Positions 1 to 8,295 of a stretch of DNA of 64,000 nt are shown piece by piece. Made by a program: the position numbers and the translations under genes. Location: positions 259,295 to 323,294 of the forward strand of contig JAUJOT010000005.1 in the NCBI GenBank assembly GCA_030447505.1, read 5' to 3'. Below the pieces are notes generated by a model. That model had not been told where the DNA came from and ran no database searches. It worked only from the letters and a program-made list of their open reading frames with translations. Source of the DNA: Solirubrobacteraceae bacterium. Its GTDB lineage: Bacteria; Actinomycetota; Thermoleophilia; Solirubrobacterales; Solirubrobacteraceae. Position 1 is the stretch's first letter. Each line of letters starts with the position of its first letter.

Positions 1-692
1 CGGTAGCCCACGCCCCAGACGGTGTCGACGTGGCGCGGCCGCGCGGCGTCGGGCTCGATCTTCGCGCGCAGGCGCCGGATGTGGACCGTGACGGTCGACG
101 TGTCGGTGTAGAACGAGTAGCGCCACACGAGGTCCATCAGCTGGTTTCGCGTGAAGGCCTGCCCGGGGTGGCGGGCGAGGAACAGCAGCAGCTCGAACTC
201 GCGCTGCGTGAGCGCCACCTCGTCGCCGGCGACGGTGACGCGCCGCGCGGCGGGGTCGATCACGAGCTGGCCGAACTCGAGCGGCGGCTCGTGACCGGGC
301 GTCGTGTCCAGGCGCCGCAGCACCGCGTCGACGCGCGCGACGAGCTCGGCGGGGGAGAACGGCTTGACGACGTAGTCGTCGGCGCCGAGGCGCAGCCCGA
401 CGACGCGGTCGGACTCCTCGCCGCGAGCGGTCAGCAGGATGATCGCCGTCCGGTCGCGGTCGCGCTCGCGCACGCGGCGCATGACCTCCAGGCCGTCCAT
501 GCCGGGCAGCATGAGGTCCAGGACGATGAGGTCCGGCGCCTGCTCGTGGACCGCCGCGATCGCGGCGTGCCCGTCGCCGGCGGTGCGCGTCTGGTAGCCG
601 GCGCGATCGAGGTAGCGGCAGAGCACCTCGGTGATCGTCGGCTCGTCGTCGACGACGAGGATCTGCCCGCGTGCGTGTTCGGCGGTCGCCAT
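1..692 (-). CDS. OmpR/PhoB-family response regulator (3' end outside window)
   Basis: DNA-binding response regulator of a two-component system; a cognate histidine kinase would phosphorylate it. The visible 230 residues hold a receiver domain (about 10-125) with the acidic pair D15/D16, phospho-acceptor D59 in the strand VLDLML, T88 and K110 of the KPF motif. An OmpR-type winged helix follows (about 135-230), ending at TVWGVGY, so only the last few residues are missing. The start is the ATG at 692; no strong ribosome-binding site precedes it. It lies 66 bp downstream of the epimerase on the same strand and may be co-transcribed with it. No kinase gene is visible in the window. Family assignment is firm; the signal and targets are unknown. 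Confidence 0.93.
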   Translation of the reverse strand, partial: MATAEHARGQILVVDDEPTITEVLCRYLDRAGYQTRTAGDGHAAIAAVHEQAPDLIVLDLMLPGMDGLEVMRRVRERDRDRTAIILLTARGEESDRVVGLRLGADDYVVKPFSPAELVARVDAVLRRLDTTPGHEPPLEFGQLVIDPAARRVTVAGDEVALTQREFELLLFLARHPGQAFTRNQLMDLVWRYSFYTDTSTVTVHIRRLRAKIEPDAARPRHVDTVWGVGY

Positions 693-758
693 CGGCTCTC
701 GCAGTGTCGCAGGGGGAGCCGTTCGTCACATCGCGCGAGCGCACCGTTCACCGACTGT

Positions 759-1814
759 TCATGCGCTGGGCAGGGCGGCGCGGGCGAACTCGGCGATGCC
801 GGCGTCAAACGGCTCGCGAGCCTGGAAGCCGAGCTGCTCGGCGGCCAGTCGCGTGCCGGCGAAGACGTGGCGCACGTCGCCGAGTCGGTAGTCGCCCGTC
901 GTGACCGGCGCGGGCGCGCCGGCATCGCCGGCGGCATGCAGCGCGGCGGCCATCTCGCCGACGCTGCGCGGCGTCCCGCTTGCGACGTTGAAGGCACCGG
1001 TCACGGCCTCGGGCGCCGTCAGGGCGAGGACGTTCGCGCGCGCGACGTCGCGCACGTGTACGAAGTCGCGCAGCTGCCCGCCGTCCTCGAACACGCGCGG
1101 CGCGCGCCCGGCCGCGACCGCGCTCGCGAAGATCGAAGCGACGCCCGCGTACGGCGTGTCACGCGGCATCCGCGGCCCGTAGACGTTGTGGTAGCGCAGC
1201 GCCGTCACGGGAACGCCGGTCTCGCGGCTGAACGCCGCCGCGAGATGCTCCTGGTGCAGCTTCGTCGCGGCGTAGACGTTGCGTGGGTCGGCGGGCGCAT
1301 CCTCCGGGATGCTGTGCGGCTGCAGCGAGGCGGCGCACTGTGGGCAGGGCGGCTCGAAGCGACCCGCGGCGAGGTCCGCCTCGACGCGCGGGCCGGGCCG
1401 CACGAAACCGTGCTCGAGGCACGAGTAGCGACCTTCGCCGTAGACGACCATGCTCGACGCGAGCACGAGCCGCCCGCGGAAGTGCCCGCGCGCAAGCTCG
1501 CGCAGCAGCACCGCGGTGCCGAGGCCGTTGTGCGTGACATAGTCGGCGATGTCGCCGATATCCGTGCCGAGGCCGACCATCGCGGCCTGATGGCATACGT
1601 GGTCGACGCCGCCCAGCGCGGCGGCGACGGTGGCGGCTTCGCGCACGTCGCCGTGGACGAACTCGGCGGCGCGGTCGAGGTGGTCCGGCCGCGCGGAGTG
1701 CGCGGCGGCGGGCAGCCAGTCGAGGATTCGCACGTCGTGGCCGCACGCGAGCAGCGCGTCGGCGATGTGCGAGCCGATGAAGCCGGCGCCGCCGGTCACG
1801 AGCACGCGACTCAT
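759..1814 (-). CDS. NAD-dependent nucleotide-sugar epimerase/dehydratase (extended SDR)
   Basis: Extended short-chain dehydrogenase of the nucleotide-sugar epimerase type, 351 aa. The N-terminus has the Rossmann motif GGAGFIGSH directly after the start, and the catalytic YxxxK appears as YAATK, preceded by the SSMVVYGEG strand. An inserted segment contains CPQC and an isolated upstream Cys, a feature of one epimerase subgroup and possibly a small metal site. I chose the ATG at 1814 because the Rossmann motif begins six residues later. It starts 7 bp after the stop of the upstream membrane glycosyltransferase-like gene, so the two form an operon. The likely role is making a sugar nucleotide for surface glycan; the substrate cannot be read from the sequence. 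Confidence 0.9.
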   Translation of the reverse strand: MSRVLVTGGAGFIGSHIADALLACGHDVRILDWLPAAAHSARPDHLDRAAEFVHGDVREAATVAAALGGVDHVCHQAAMVGLGTDIGDIADYVTHNGLGTAVLLRELARGHFRGRLVLASSMVVYGEGRYSCLEHGFVRPGPRVEADLAAGRFEPPCPQCAASLQPHSIPEDAPADPRNVYAATKLHQEHLAAAFSRETGVPVTALRYHNVYGPRMPRDTPYAGVASIFASAVAAGRAPRVFEDGGQLRDFVHVRDVARANVLALTAPEAVTGAFNVASGTPRSVGEMAAALHAAGDAGAPAPVTTGDYRLGDVRHVFAGTRLAAEQLGFQAREPFDAGIAEFARAALPSA

Positions 1815-1821
1815 CGTGGCG

Positions 1822-3138
1822 TCACCACGGCGAGCGCACCGCGACCTGCAGTGCGAGGGCGAGCCCGACCTGCGCCGCAAGCCAGCCACGCGACCGCCGC
1901 AGCGCGGCCGTGGCCACGAGCAGCCACGGCGCGAAGTGCAGCCAGATGCGCTCGGTCTCGCCCTTCGACATCCCCGACAGGTCGGCGGCGACGAGCGCGA
2001 CGAGCGCGCCGCCGGCGAGCAGCCAGACGCCGGTCTCGCGCAGCCGCGCGAGACCGGCGGCCATCGCCGGGCCGGCGGCGAGCGCGAACGCCGCGAGCGA
2101 GACGACGAGGAAGTCGGCGTACGGCCGCCGCCGCGAGACGCCCGCGAGGTACTGCTCGCGCGTCGCCTGCAGGCCCTCGAGCCAGTTGAAGCGCGCGGCG
2201 AGGAACGCTGCGAGGACGACCGCGACGCCGGCTGCCGTCCACGCGACGGCCGCGGGCCGACGGCGTCCGGCGGCGATCGCCAGGACGACCGCGGCGAGCG
2301 TCGCGACGCCGTAGCTGAGCATCAGCGCCGCGCCGAGCACGAGCCCGGCGGCGAGCGCGAGCAGCGCCGCGCGGCGACCGTGCGCCGCCGCACCGGACGC
2401 CAGGGCGAAGAGCGCGATGCCGGCCGCGCTGACGCCCGCGTAGAGCGCGTCCAGCGACGTCGCCATCCAGACGGCGGCCGGGGTGAAGACGACGAACGGC
2501 GCCGCGGCCCGCGCCTGCGTCTCGCTCGCCAGCGTGCGCACGGCGACGAGCGCCGCGGGCGCCGTGATCGCGCCACAGCCGATCGCGAGCACGGCCGCCG
2601 CCGCGGCGCCCCCGAGACCGGCGCCGTCCATCGCCCACAGCACGAGCACGCCGCCGGGCGGGTGCCCCTGGACGTGCGTCGCGTAGCTCGGCAGGACGTC
2701 GGCGAACGTCTCGAGGAAGCGCCCCGGCGAGCCGACGAGCGCGACCGCGCTGAGCTGCTCGTACTTCGTCGCAAGCGGCGCGGCAAGCGCCTGCCAACCG
2801 TCCGTCGCCGCCAGCGCGACGGTCCAGCCCACCGCAGCCGTCCAGCTCGCCGCCAGCAGCGCGCGCCAGCCCAGGCGCGCCGCCAGCGCTGGCGCGTAGG
2901 CGACCGCGGCGGCGCCAAGTGCGAGCGCCGGCAGCACGCGCGCCGACAGGCGAAGGTCGAAGCTGCCGACGAGCGGCGGTGCGCCGATGTGGACGAGCGG
3001 GTCGCGGGCGTACAGCGAGGCGCCGAGCAGGTGGCCGCTGAGGACGACGAGCGCCCAAGCGGCGATCGCGGCCACGACGGGCCACACGACCGTCGCTCTG
3101 CGGCCGAGCATCGCAGCGCGCTCGAGGACGACTTCCAC
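1822..3138 (-). CDS. Polytopic membrane protein, GT-C glycosyltransferase-like
   Basis: Integral membrane protein of about 438 aa with roughly ten hydrophobic segments rich in Ala, Val and Leu, and a long extracytoplasmic loop after the first segments. The layout resembles GT-C (mannosyltransferase/ArnT-like) enzymes that use polyprenyl-phosphate sugars, and an HxxG-containing loop (HVQGHPPGG) is visible, but I see no decisive catalytic motif. The start is uncertain: GTG at 3138 or ATG at 3111. It is the first gene of a minus-strand operon with the epimerase and is divergent from the plus-strand GT2 gene at 3242; about 100 bp lie between them. Function as a lipid-linked sugar transferase is inference from topology and neighbours. 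Confidence 0.7.
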   Translation of the reverse strand: MEVVLERAAMLGRRATVVWPVVAAIAAWALVVLSGHLLGASLYARDPLVHIGAPPLVGSFDLRLSARVLPALALGAAAVAYAPALAARLGWRALLAASWTAAVGWTVALAATDGWQALAAPLATKYEQLSAVALVGSPGRFLETFADVLPSYATHVQGHPPGGVLVLWAMDGAGLGGAAAAAVLAIGCGAITAPAALVAVRTLASETQARAAAPFVVFTPAAVWMATSLDALYAGVSAAGIALFALASGAAAHGRRAALLALAAGLVLGAALMLSYGVATLAAVVLAIAAGRRRPAAVAWTAAGVAVVLAAFLAARFNWLEGLQATREQYLAGVSRRRPYADFLVVSLAAFALAAGPAMAAGLARLRETGVWLLAGGALVALVAADLSGMSKGETERIWLHFAPWLLVATAALRRSRGWLAAQVGLALALQVAVRSPW

Positions 3139-3241
3139 GATCCGCAGGCTACGGCCGCGCCGGCGCTGCGAACAGCTCGACGTCCCCGTCGTTTCCCAGT
3201 TCGTAATCGAGCGTCGAGGCCGCGCTTGTAGTGTCGGCGCC

Positions 3242-3883
3242 ATGCCGACCGTGGTGCTTCCGGTGCTCGACGAGGCAGAGGCGCTGCCCTGGGTCCTCTC
3301 GCGCATGCCGCCCGGCTACACGCCGCTCGTCGTCGACAACGGCTCGCGCGACGGCTCGGCGCAGATCGCCGCGGCGCTCGGTGCCCGCGTCGTCCACGAG
3401 CCGCAGCGCGGCTTCGGCGCCGCCTGCTTCACGGGCCTCGTCGCCGCGACCGATGACGTCGTGTGCTTCATGGACTGCGACGCGTCGCTGGATCCGCTCG
3501 ATCTGCCGCGCGTCGCCGGCCCGCTGCTGCAAGGTGGCGTGGATCTGATGCTCGGCGCGCGCCGCGCCGAGGGCGGCGCGATGGCGCCGCACGCCCGGCT
3601 CGCCAACCGCGCCCTGACGCTCGAGCTGCGCCGGCGCAGCGGTCTGGTGTTGCACGACCTCGGCCCGATGCGCGCGGCGCGGCGCGACGCGCTGCTCGCG
3701 CTGGAGATCATCGATCGGCGCTTCGGCTGGCCGCTGGAGATGGTGCTTCGCGCCGCCGCGCAGGGCTGGCGGATCGCGGAGGTCGACGTCCGCTACACGG
3801 CACGCTCCGGGCGCTCGAAGGTGACCGGAACCGTACGCGGCACGTTGCGCGCGGTCCGCGACATGGCGGCGGTGCTCGCGTGA
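3242..3883 (+). CDS. GT2-family glycosyltransferase (DPM/DPG-synthase type)
   Basis: Cytoplasmic family-2 glycosyltransferase of 213 aa. The GT-A fold is clear: VVLPVLDEAEALP at the N-terminus, VVDNGSRDGS for nucleotide binding, and the metal-binding DCD in FMDCDASLD. The short length without membrane segments fits the polyprenyl-phosphate sugar transferases. It begins with ATG at 3242 and its stop overlaps the GTG of the next gene by 4 bp (GTGA), so the three genes 3242-5228 are translationally coupled. With the divergent GT-C-like gene it could supply lipid-linked sugar for glycan synthesis; the donor sugar is not known. Confidence 0.88.
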   Translation: MPTVVLPVLDEAEALPWVLSRMPPGYTPLVVDNGSRDGSAQIAAALGARVVHEPQRGFGAACFTGLVAATDDVVCFMDCDASLDPLDLPRVAGPLLQGGVDLMLGARRAEGGAMAPHARLANRALTLELRRRSGLVLHDLGPMRAARRDALLALEIIDRRFGWPLEMVLRAAAQGWRIAEVDVRYTARSGRSKVTGTVRGTLRAVRDMAAVLA

Positions 3884-4512
3884 GCGCGATCGCCGTCATC
3901 GCCAAGGCGCCGGTCGCGGGGCACAGCAAGACGCGGCTGTGCCCGCCCTGCACCCCGGAGCAGGCCGCGGCACTGGCGGCGGCGGCGCTCGCGGACACGC
4001 TCGCGGCGGTCGCCGCAAGTCCGGCGGCGCGGCGCGTCGTCGTCCTCGACGGGGAGCCGGGCGGCTGGCTGCGGCCCGGCTTCGAGGTCATCCCCCAGCG
4101 CGGCGGCGGCCTCGCCGACCGGCTCGCGGCCGCGTTCGCCGACCTGGACGGGCCGGCGCTCGTCGTCGGCATGGACACGCCGCAGCTGACGCCGCAACTG
4201 CTTGCGCACGCGCTCCGCGAGCTCGCCGCCGCCGACGCCGTCCTTGGCCCCGCCCGCGACGGCGGCTACTGGTCGATCGGACTGCGGACAGCCGACGACG
4301 CGGTGTTCAGCGGCGTCCCGATGAGCCATCGGGAGACGTGCGCCGTCCAGCGCCGGCGGCTGCACACGCTCGAGCTGGCGACGCGAGAGCTGCCCGAACT
4401 GCGTGACGTCGACGACATCGGCGACGCTCGCGCCGTCGCGGCGCTCGCGCCGCGGACGCGCTTTGCTCGCACGCTCGCGGCGATCGGCCTGCACGACGCG
4501 ACGGCAGCATGA
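3880..4512 (+). CDS. DUF2064 / TIGR04282-type transferase
   Basis: Protein of 210 aa of the DUF2064 family, related to GT-A nucleotidyl/glycosyl transferases. Seen: the N-terminal AVIAKAPVAGHSKTRL motif (K and R typical of nucleotide binding), GMDTPQLTP (acidic metal-binding strand) and GPARDGGYWSIGL, the family signature. It starts with GTG at 3880 inside the stop of the GT2 gene and ends inside the ATG of the methyltransferase (ATGA). GT2 plus DUF2064 plus methyltransferase is a common gene trio; the biochemical product is not established, so I give no specific reaction. Confidence 0.88.
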   Translation: MSAIAVIAKAPVAGHSKTRLCPPCTPEQAAALAAAALADTLAAVAASPAARRVVVLDGEPGGWLRPGFEVIPQRGGGLADRLAAAFADLDGPALVVGMDTPQLTPQLLAHALRELAAADAVLGPARDGGYWSIGLRTADDAVFSGVPMSHRETCAVQRRRLHTLELATRELPELRDVDDIGDARAVAALAPRTRFARTLAAIGLHDATAA

Positions 4513-5228
4513 CGGCGTCGGCCGCCGAGGTCTACGGCCTCGCACTCGCGGACGAGAGCGCGACGCTGCGCGCAAGGCGCCCTGACGGCAGCGCGATCCG
4601 ACTCGCGCTCGATCGCTGGCGCGGCCCGCTGGCCGCCGCCGACGAAGCCGTCCTCGACCGCGCCCGGGCGCCCGTGCTCGACGTCGGCTGCGGCCCCGGC
4701 CGCCACGTCCTGGCGCTCGCCCGCCGGGGCCACCTCGCGCTCGGCGTCGACATCGCGCCCGCGGCCGTTCGCGTCGCGCGCCTGCGCGGCGCGCCGGCGA
4801 TCGAGGCCTCGGTCTTCGCCCGCATCCCGGGCGCCGGGATCTGGGGCAGCGCGCTGCTGCTCGATGGCAACATCGGGATCGGCGGCGCGCCTGACCTGCT
4901 GCTCGCGCGGCTACGCGAGCTCTTGCGACCCGGCGGCGAGGTGCTCGCCGAGCTCGCCCCGCCCGGCGTCGCGGCGACGAGCGAGCAGATCCGCCTCGAG
5001 CTCGGCGACCGGCGCAGCGAGCCGTTCGCCTGGGCCTACATCGGGGTGGAGGCGATCGACGAGCCCGCTCAGGCCGCCGGATTCGCGGTCGCCGAGCGCT
5101 GGCATGACGCGCGGCGCTGGTTCGCCCGCCTCGTCGCGGAGGGTCAGCCGCGCCGCGCGCGCAGCGCGTACAACACGCCTGACGCAGCGAACAGCGCGCC
5201 GGTCAGCAGCAGCCAGCGCGCGAGGTAG
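4509..5228 (+). CDS. SAM-dependent methyltransferase
   Basis: Class I SAM methyltransferase of 239 aa. Motif I is VLDVGCGPGRHVLALA, followed by LGVDIAP (acidic end of strand 2), and a post-core LRPGGEVLAE strand. Third gene of the coupled glycan set, starting in the 4-bp ATGA overlap. The last 28 codons (from about 5144) overlap the convergent membrane gene on the minus strand; the tail there is Ser/Ala rich and unlike the catalytic core, so the natural C-terminus may simply run through this overlap. The substrate is unknown; a glycan or lipid intermediate is suggested only by its neighbours. Confidence 0.85.
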   Translation: MTASAAEVYGLALADESATLRARRPDGSAIRLALDRWRGPLAAADEAVLDRARAPVLDVGCGPGRHVLALARRGHLALGVDIAPAAVRVARLRGAPAIEASVFARIPGAGIWGSALLLDGNIGIGGAPDLLLARLRELLRPGGEVLAELAPPGVAATSEQIRLELGDRRSEPFAWAYIGVEAIDEPAQAAGFAVAERWHDARRWFARLVAEGQPRRARSAYNTPDAANSAPVSSSQRAR

Positions 5229-5560
5229 ACGTCCTGTGACAGCGTCGTCGCGCGCTCGTAGCGACCGAGGCCGACGATCAGCGGGAAGAAGACGATGAAC
5301 GCGAACCCGCTGAGCAGTGCCGGCACGCGCACGTGGTTGACGGCACGGATGCTGCGGCCGAGCGCCAGCCGGTTCAGCGCCGTGTAGAGCGGAAACGCGA
5401 TCAGGTCGTGGACGACGACCGCGCCGGCGAACCAGAGCACGACGTTCGCCGCCTGTGCGCCGGCGAGGACGCGCGAGAACGCGTAGGCCGCCAGCGCCAG
5501 CGCCGCGAGCGTGCTCAGCAGGTGCAGCGGCCCGGCGCCGTACGCGCGCCGCAGGCTCAT
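5144..5560 (-). CDS. Small polytopic membrane protein (4 TM)
   Basis: Membrane protein of 138 aa with four predicted transmembrane segments. One segment carries His and Asp (VVVHDLIAFPLYTALNR). The start ATG overlaps the stop of the molybdopterin oxidoreductase by 4 bp (ATGA), which indicates translational coupling and a shared role with that enzyme. I do not recognise a named family. Its 3' end overlaps the convergent methyltransferase by 85 bp, an unusually long antisense overlap for two real genes, although both reading frames look genuine. Confidence 0.75.
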   Translation of the reverse strand: MSLRRAYGAGPLHLLSTLAALALAAYAFSRVLAGAQAANVVLWFAGAVVVHDLIAFPLYTALNRLALGRSIRAVNHVRVPALLSGFAFIVFFPLIVGLGRYERATTLSQDVYLARWLLLTGALFAASGVLYALRARRG

Positions 5561-6873
5561 GCGCGCGTGCCCCGGAACTCGAGCAGCGCGACCCACTTCG
5601 TGCAGTGCACGCCCGGCAGCGCCGGCACGACGATCCGCGCCGGAAAGCCATGGTCGGGCGACAGGTCCGCGCCGTTGACGCGCAGCGCGAGCAGCGAGCG
5701 GCGATCGCCCGCCTGACGGGTGCTGAGGGACGCGCGGCGAAAGCTCCCGCCGCGCTGCAGCGACTCGACGTACAACTCGTCGAACGCCTCGACACCCGCC
5801 AGCGCCGCGAGGTCGCGCAGCCGCACGCCGCTCCACGACTGCGTCGTCGACCAGCCCTCGACACACGCGATCGGCAGCTCGTACGCGTGCTGCGTGAGCG
5901 CGAGCAGATCCGCGCGCGAGAGCTCCAGCGGGCGCTGGCCGCCGTCGACGCGCAGCCGCCACGCGGCGCCCGTCTGCGCCGGCGTGATCCCCAGCGAGGC
6001 GGCGGTCTTGTTGACCTGGAAGTCGTTGGGTCCGCTGCCGAGGTCACGCCCGTGCGGCGCGAGCAGCGCGATCTCGCGAAGCGGCCCGCCGACGGACTGG
6101 CCGGCCGTCAGCGCGAGCAGCCCCAGCGACGCGCCGCCGGTCAGCGCCAGCACGCCGCGGCGCGAGATCGTCGGCGCGCTCGGCGCGGCCGGGATCAGCG
6201 CCGAGTCGCCGCTCTCCGGCACGGTCTCGTCCAGGCCCCGGCGCAGCTCGTCGAGCAGCGGTCGCTCGCGCAGCGAGCGGCGCATCGCCGGCAGCTTCAG
6301 CACGGCATGCAGCACGAACGCGGCGATGAAGACCCAGCCGCCGTAGAAGTGCGCCGCCAGAAACGAGAACTTCCACGGGTAATAGAGCTGCGCGTTGAGG
6401 ATTCCCGTCGCGAACTGAAACAGCGTCGAGCCGACCAGCAGCGCCAGGCTGATCCGCTCGAGCGCGTGCGCGGGCGAGCGCAGTGGCGGCCACTCGAAGA
6501 GCCGCGGCATCGCCGACCACAGCTTCACGAGCACGATCGGCACGAGCGCGATCCCGACCGTGACGTGCAGGCCCTGGGTCAGTGCGTACAGCCAGCTCGG
6601 GTTCGTCGGCCACGAGAAGACGTAGAAGTCCAGGAACCCCGGGTCGCCGATCAGGTTGTTGCGCCCGAGCGCCGGCTCGTACGCGGCGTAGGACAGCAGG
6701 CCCGTCACGAGGACGATCGGGATGCCGGCCAGCAGCGCGGCGCCGAGCACCGACGCCAGCCAGGGGCCGCGCAGCGGGCTGCGCCAGGACTCGCGCCGGA
6801 ACGGCGGTGGCGGCGGTGTCTGCGACAAGAGTCTCACGGTGACGTGACGATCACCGATCAGGCTCGGCGCCAC
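5557..6873 (-). CDS. Membrane molybdopterin oxidoreductase: cytochrome-b561-like domain fused to SUOX-type Moco domain
   Basis: Protein of 438 aa combining two modules. Residues about 41-194 form four transmembrane helices with His residues in helices 2 and 4 (GLHVTVG; AAHFYGG and LHAVLK), like a di-haem cytochrome b561. After a charged loop there is a twin-arginine stretch, ISRRGVLALTGG at 236-247, followed by a hydrophobic segment. The C-terminal half (about 285-438) is a sulfite-oxidase-fold Moco domain with the molybdenum-ligating Cys337 in LPIACVEGWS. The layout suggests electron transfer between an extracytoplasmic Moco site and the quinone pool. GTG 6873 is used as start; GTG 6837 is possible. 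It is coupled to the 4-TM gene downstream. The substrate is unknown. Confidence 0.85.
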   Translation of the reverse strand: MAPSLIGDRHVTVRLLSQTPPPPPFRRESWRSPLRGPWLASVLGAALLAGIPIVLVTGLLSYAAYEPALGRNNLIGDPGFLDFYVFSWPTNPSWLYALTQGLHVTVGIALVPIVLVKLWSAMPRLFEWPPLRSPAHALERISLALLVGSTLFQFATGILNAQLYYPWKFSFLAAHFYGGWVFIAAFVLHAVLKLPAMRRSLRERPLLDELRRGLDETVPESGDSALIPAAPSAPTISRRGVLALTGGASLGLLALTAGQSVGGPLREIALLAPHGRDLGSGPNDFQVNKTAASLGITPAQTGAAWRLRVDGGQRPLELSRADLLALTQHAYELPIACVEGWSTTQSWSGVRLRDLAALAGVEAFDELYVESLQRGGSFRRASLSTRQAGDRRSLLALRVNGADLSPDHGFPARIVVPALPGVHCTKWVALLEFRGTRA

Positions 6874-6994
6874 CAGGGTCCGACGGCGTCGTTCAGCGAA
6901 TCGTCACACCGGCTGTATCACGGGGGCCGGGGCGCGCTCTGTCTCGACAGGGGCCGCAGTCCGGCGGCCGACTCTCGAGCGTCAGGAGAAGCTC

Positions 6995-8242
6995 ATGGCG
7001 GATGCCATCACCCACTGGAACGACGTGTTGCTGAAGGTCGTACGCCAGCTCGGCGGTGCGCCGGGACCGATCGCCCGGGGCGGCGCGATGATGCATGCGG
7101 CGATGTACGACGCGGTCAACTCGATCGCCCCGTCGGCCCACCAGCCCTACCTCGTCTCGGTGCCGGCGGCGCCGACGGCGTCGATCGAGGCCGCGGTCGC
7201 GCACGCGGCGCACGACACCCTCGTGGCCGCGTTCCCGGCCACCACGGTGCCCCTCGCGACGATCCTCATGGACGAGATCAAGGCGCTGCCGGCCGGACCC
7301 GAGATCGCCGCCGGCGAGGCCGTCGGCAAGGCCGCCGCGGCGGCGATGCTCGCCAAGCGCCATGGGGACGGCGCAGACGACAAGGCGCCGTACGTCAGCG
7401 GGGCGCAGCCGGGCGACTGGCGGCCGACCGGCTCCGGCGACGCGGCGACCCCGAACTGGGGGCATGTGACGCCGTTCTGCATCCCCTCGGGACAGTCGTT
7501 TCGCCCGCCGCGTCCGGGCGGCTACGCCTACAAGCCCGAGATGCTCAAGAGCGCCGAGTACGCGGCGCAGTTCAATGAGGTCAAGAAGCTCGGCAGCGAT
7601 TCCTCCGTGACGCGCACGCCCGAGCAGCGCGAGATCGCGTTCTTCTGGGCCAACGATCTCGACGGGACCTACAAGCCGCCCGGTCAGCTCTTCGAGGTCA
7701 CGAAGAGCGTGTCCGATCAGAAGGGGCTGGACACGGTTCAGAACGCGCGTCTGTTCGCGCTCGTGGCCCTCGGTATGGCGGACGCGGGCATCTGCGCCTG
7801 GGATGCCAAGTACGACACGAACCTCGACCTCTGGCGCCCGGAGACGGCGATCCAGCACGCGACGACCGACGGCAACCCGGCGACGGCCGAGGATCCGAAG
7901 TGGAAGCCGCTGTCGAAGGACCCGGCGAGCGGCAAGCACTTCTCGCCGTCGTTCCCGGCGTACGTGTCGGGCCATGCGACGTTCGCAGCGGTTCACGCCG
8001 CGATCATGCGGCGCTACTTCGGCACCGACAACGTGACGTTCACGGTAAGGACCGAGGACCCCAACCTGCCCGGCGGCGTGGAGCGGAGCTTCAACAGCTT
8101 CACGGAGGCCGCCCGTGAGAACGCGCGCAGCCGCGTCTACCTCGGCGTCCACTTCCAGTGGGACGGCGACCACGGGTTCATCTCCGGCAATGCGATCGGG
8201 GAGTACGTCTACGACAACGTGCTGCGGCCGGTCGGAGCCTGA
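6995..8242 (+). CDS. Vanadium-dependent haloperoxidase / PAP2-family protein
   Basis: Enzyme of 415 aa with the vanadate/phosphate pocket of the vanadium haloperoxidase superfamily. Visible: K272 and R281-P282 (motif KYDTNLDLWRP), the SGH triplet S325-G326-H327 in YVSGHATF, and R380, H386 and D390 in SRVYLGVHFQWD. These match the residues that hold vanadate and the apical His. The K-to-RP spacing is eight residues rather than the commoner six. No signal peptide is obvious, unlike many family members. A clear ribosome-binding site (AGGAG at 6984) sets the ATG at 6995. It is monocistronic and ends at a strong hairpin. Halide-dependent oxidation is the family role; phosphatase activity is the alternative. 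Confidence 0.9.
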   Translation: MADAITHWNDVLLKVVRQLGGAPGPIARGGAMMHAAMYDAVNSIAPSAHQPYLVSVPAAPTASIEAAVAHAAHDTLVAAFPATTVPLATILMDEIKALPAGPEIAAGEAVGKAAAAAMLAKRHGDGADDKAPYVSGAQPGDWRPTGSGDAATPNWGHVTPFCIPSGQSFRPPRPGGYAYKPEMLKSAEYAAQFNEVKKLGSDSSVTRTPEQREIAFFWANDLDGTYKPPGQLFEVTKSVSDQKGLDTVQNARLFALVALGMADAGICAWDAKYDTNLDLWRPETAIQHATTDGNPATAEDPKWKPLSKDPASGKHFSPSFPAYVSGHATFAAVHAAIMRRYFGTDNVTFTVRTEDPNLPGGVERSFNSFTEAARENARSRVYLGVHFQWDGDHGFISGNAIGEYVYDNVLRPVGA

Positions 8243-8257
8243 CCGGCACGGGGCAGG

Positions 8258-8281
8258 GGCGGCGCCCGCCGCGGCGCCGCC
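8258..8281. terminator. Perfect 9-bp hairpin between convergent genes
   Basis: Arms GGCGGCGCC (8258-8266) and GGCGCCGCC (8273-8281) pair perfectly around a 6-nt loop. The hairpin sits 16 bp after the haloperoxidase stop and 15 bp from the stop of the convergent gene. There is no T-tract, as is usual in very GC-rich actinobacteria. It could serve both strands. Confidence 0.75.
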
Positions 8282-8295
8282 GCGGTCACCGGTTG

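Noticed and set aside
30..2189. Very long plus-strand open frame over the response regulator and epimerase
   Set aside because: Arg/Gly/Ala-rich translation without domains; it is antisense to two clear genes on the minus strand.
5455..7578. Long plus-strand open frame across the molybdopterin gene and into the haloperoxidase
   Set aside because: Antisense shadow; no family motifs, and the haloperoxidase uses another frame with a real ribosome-binding site.
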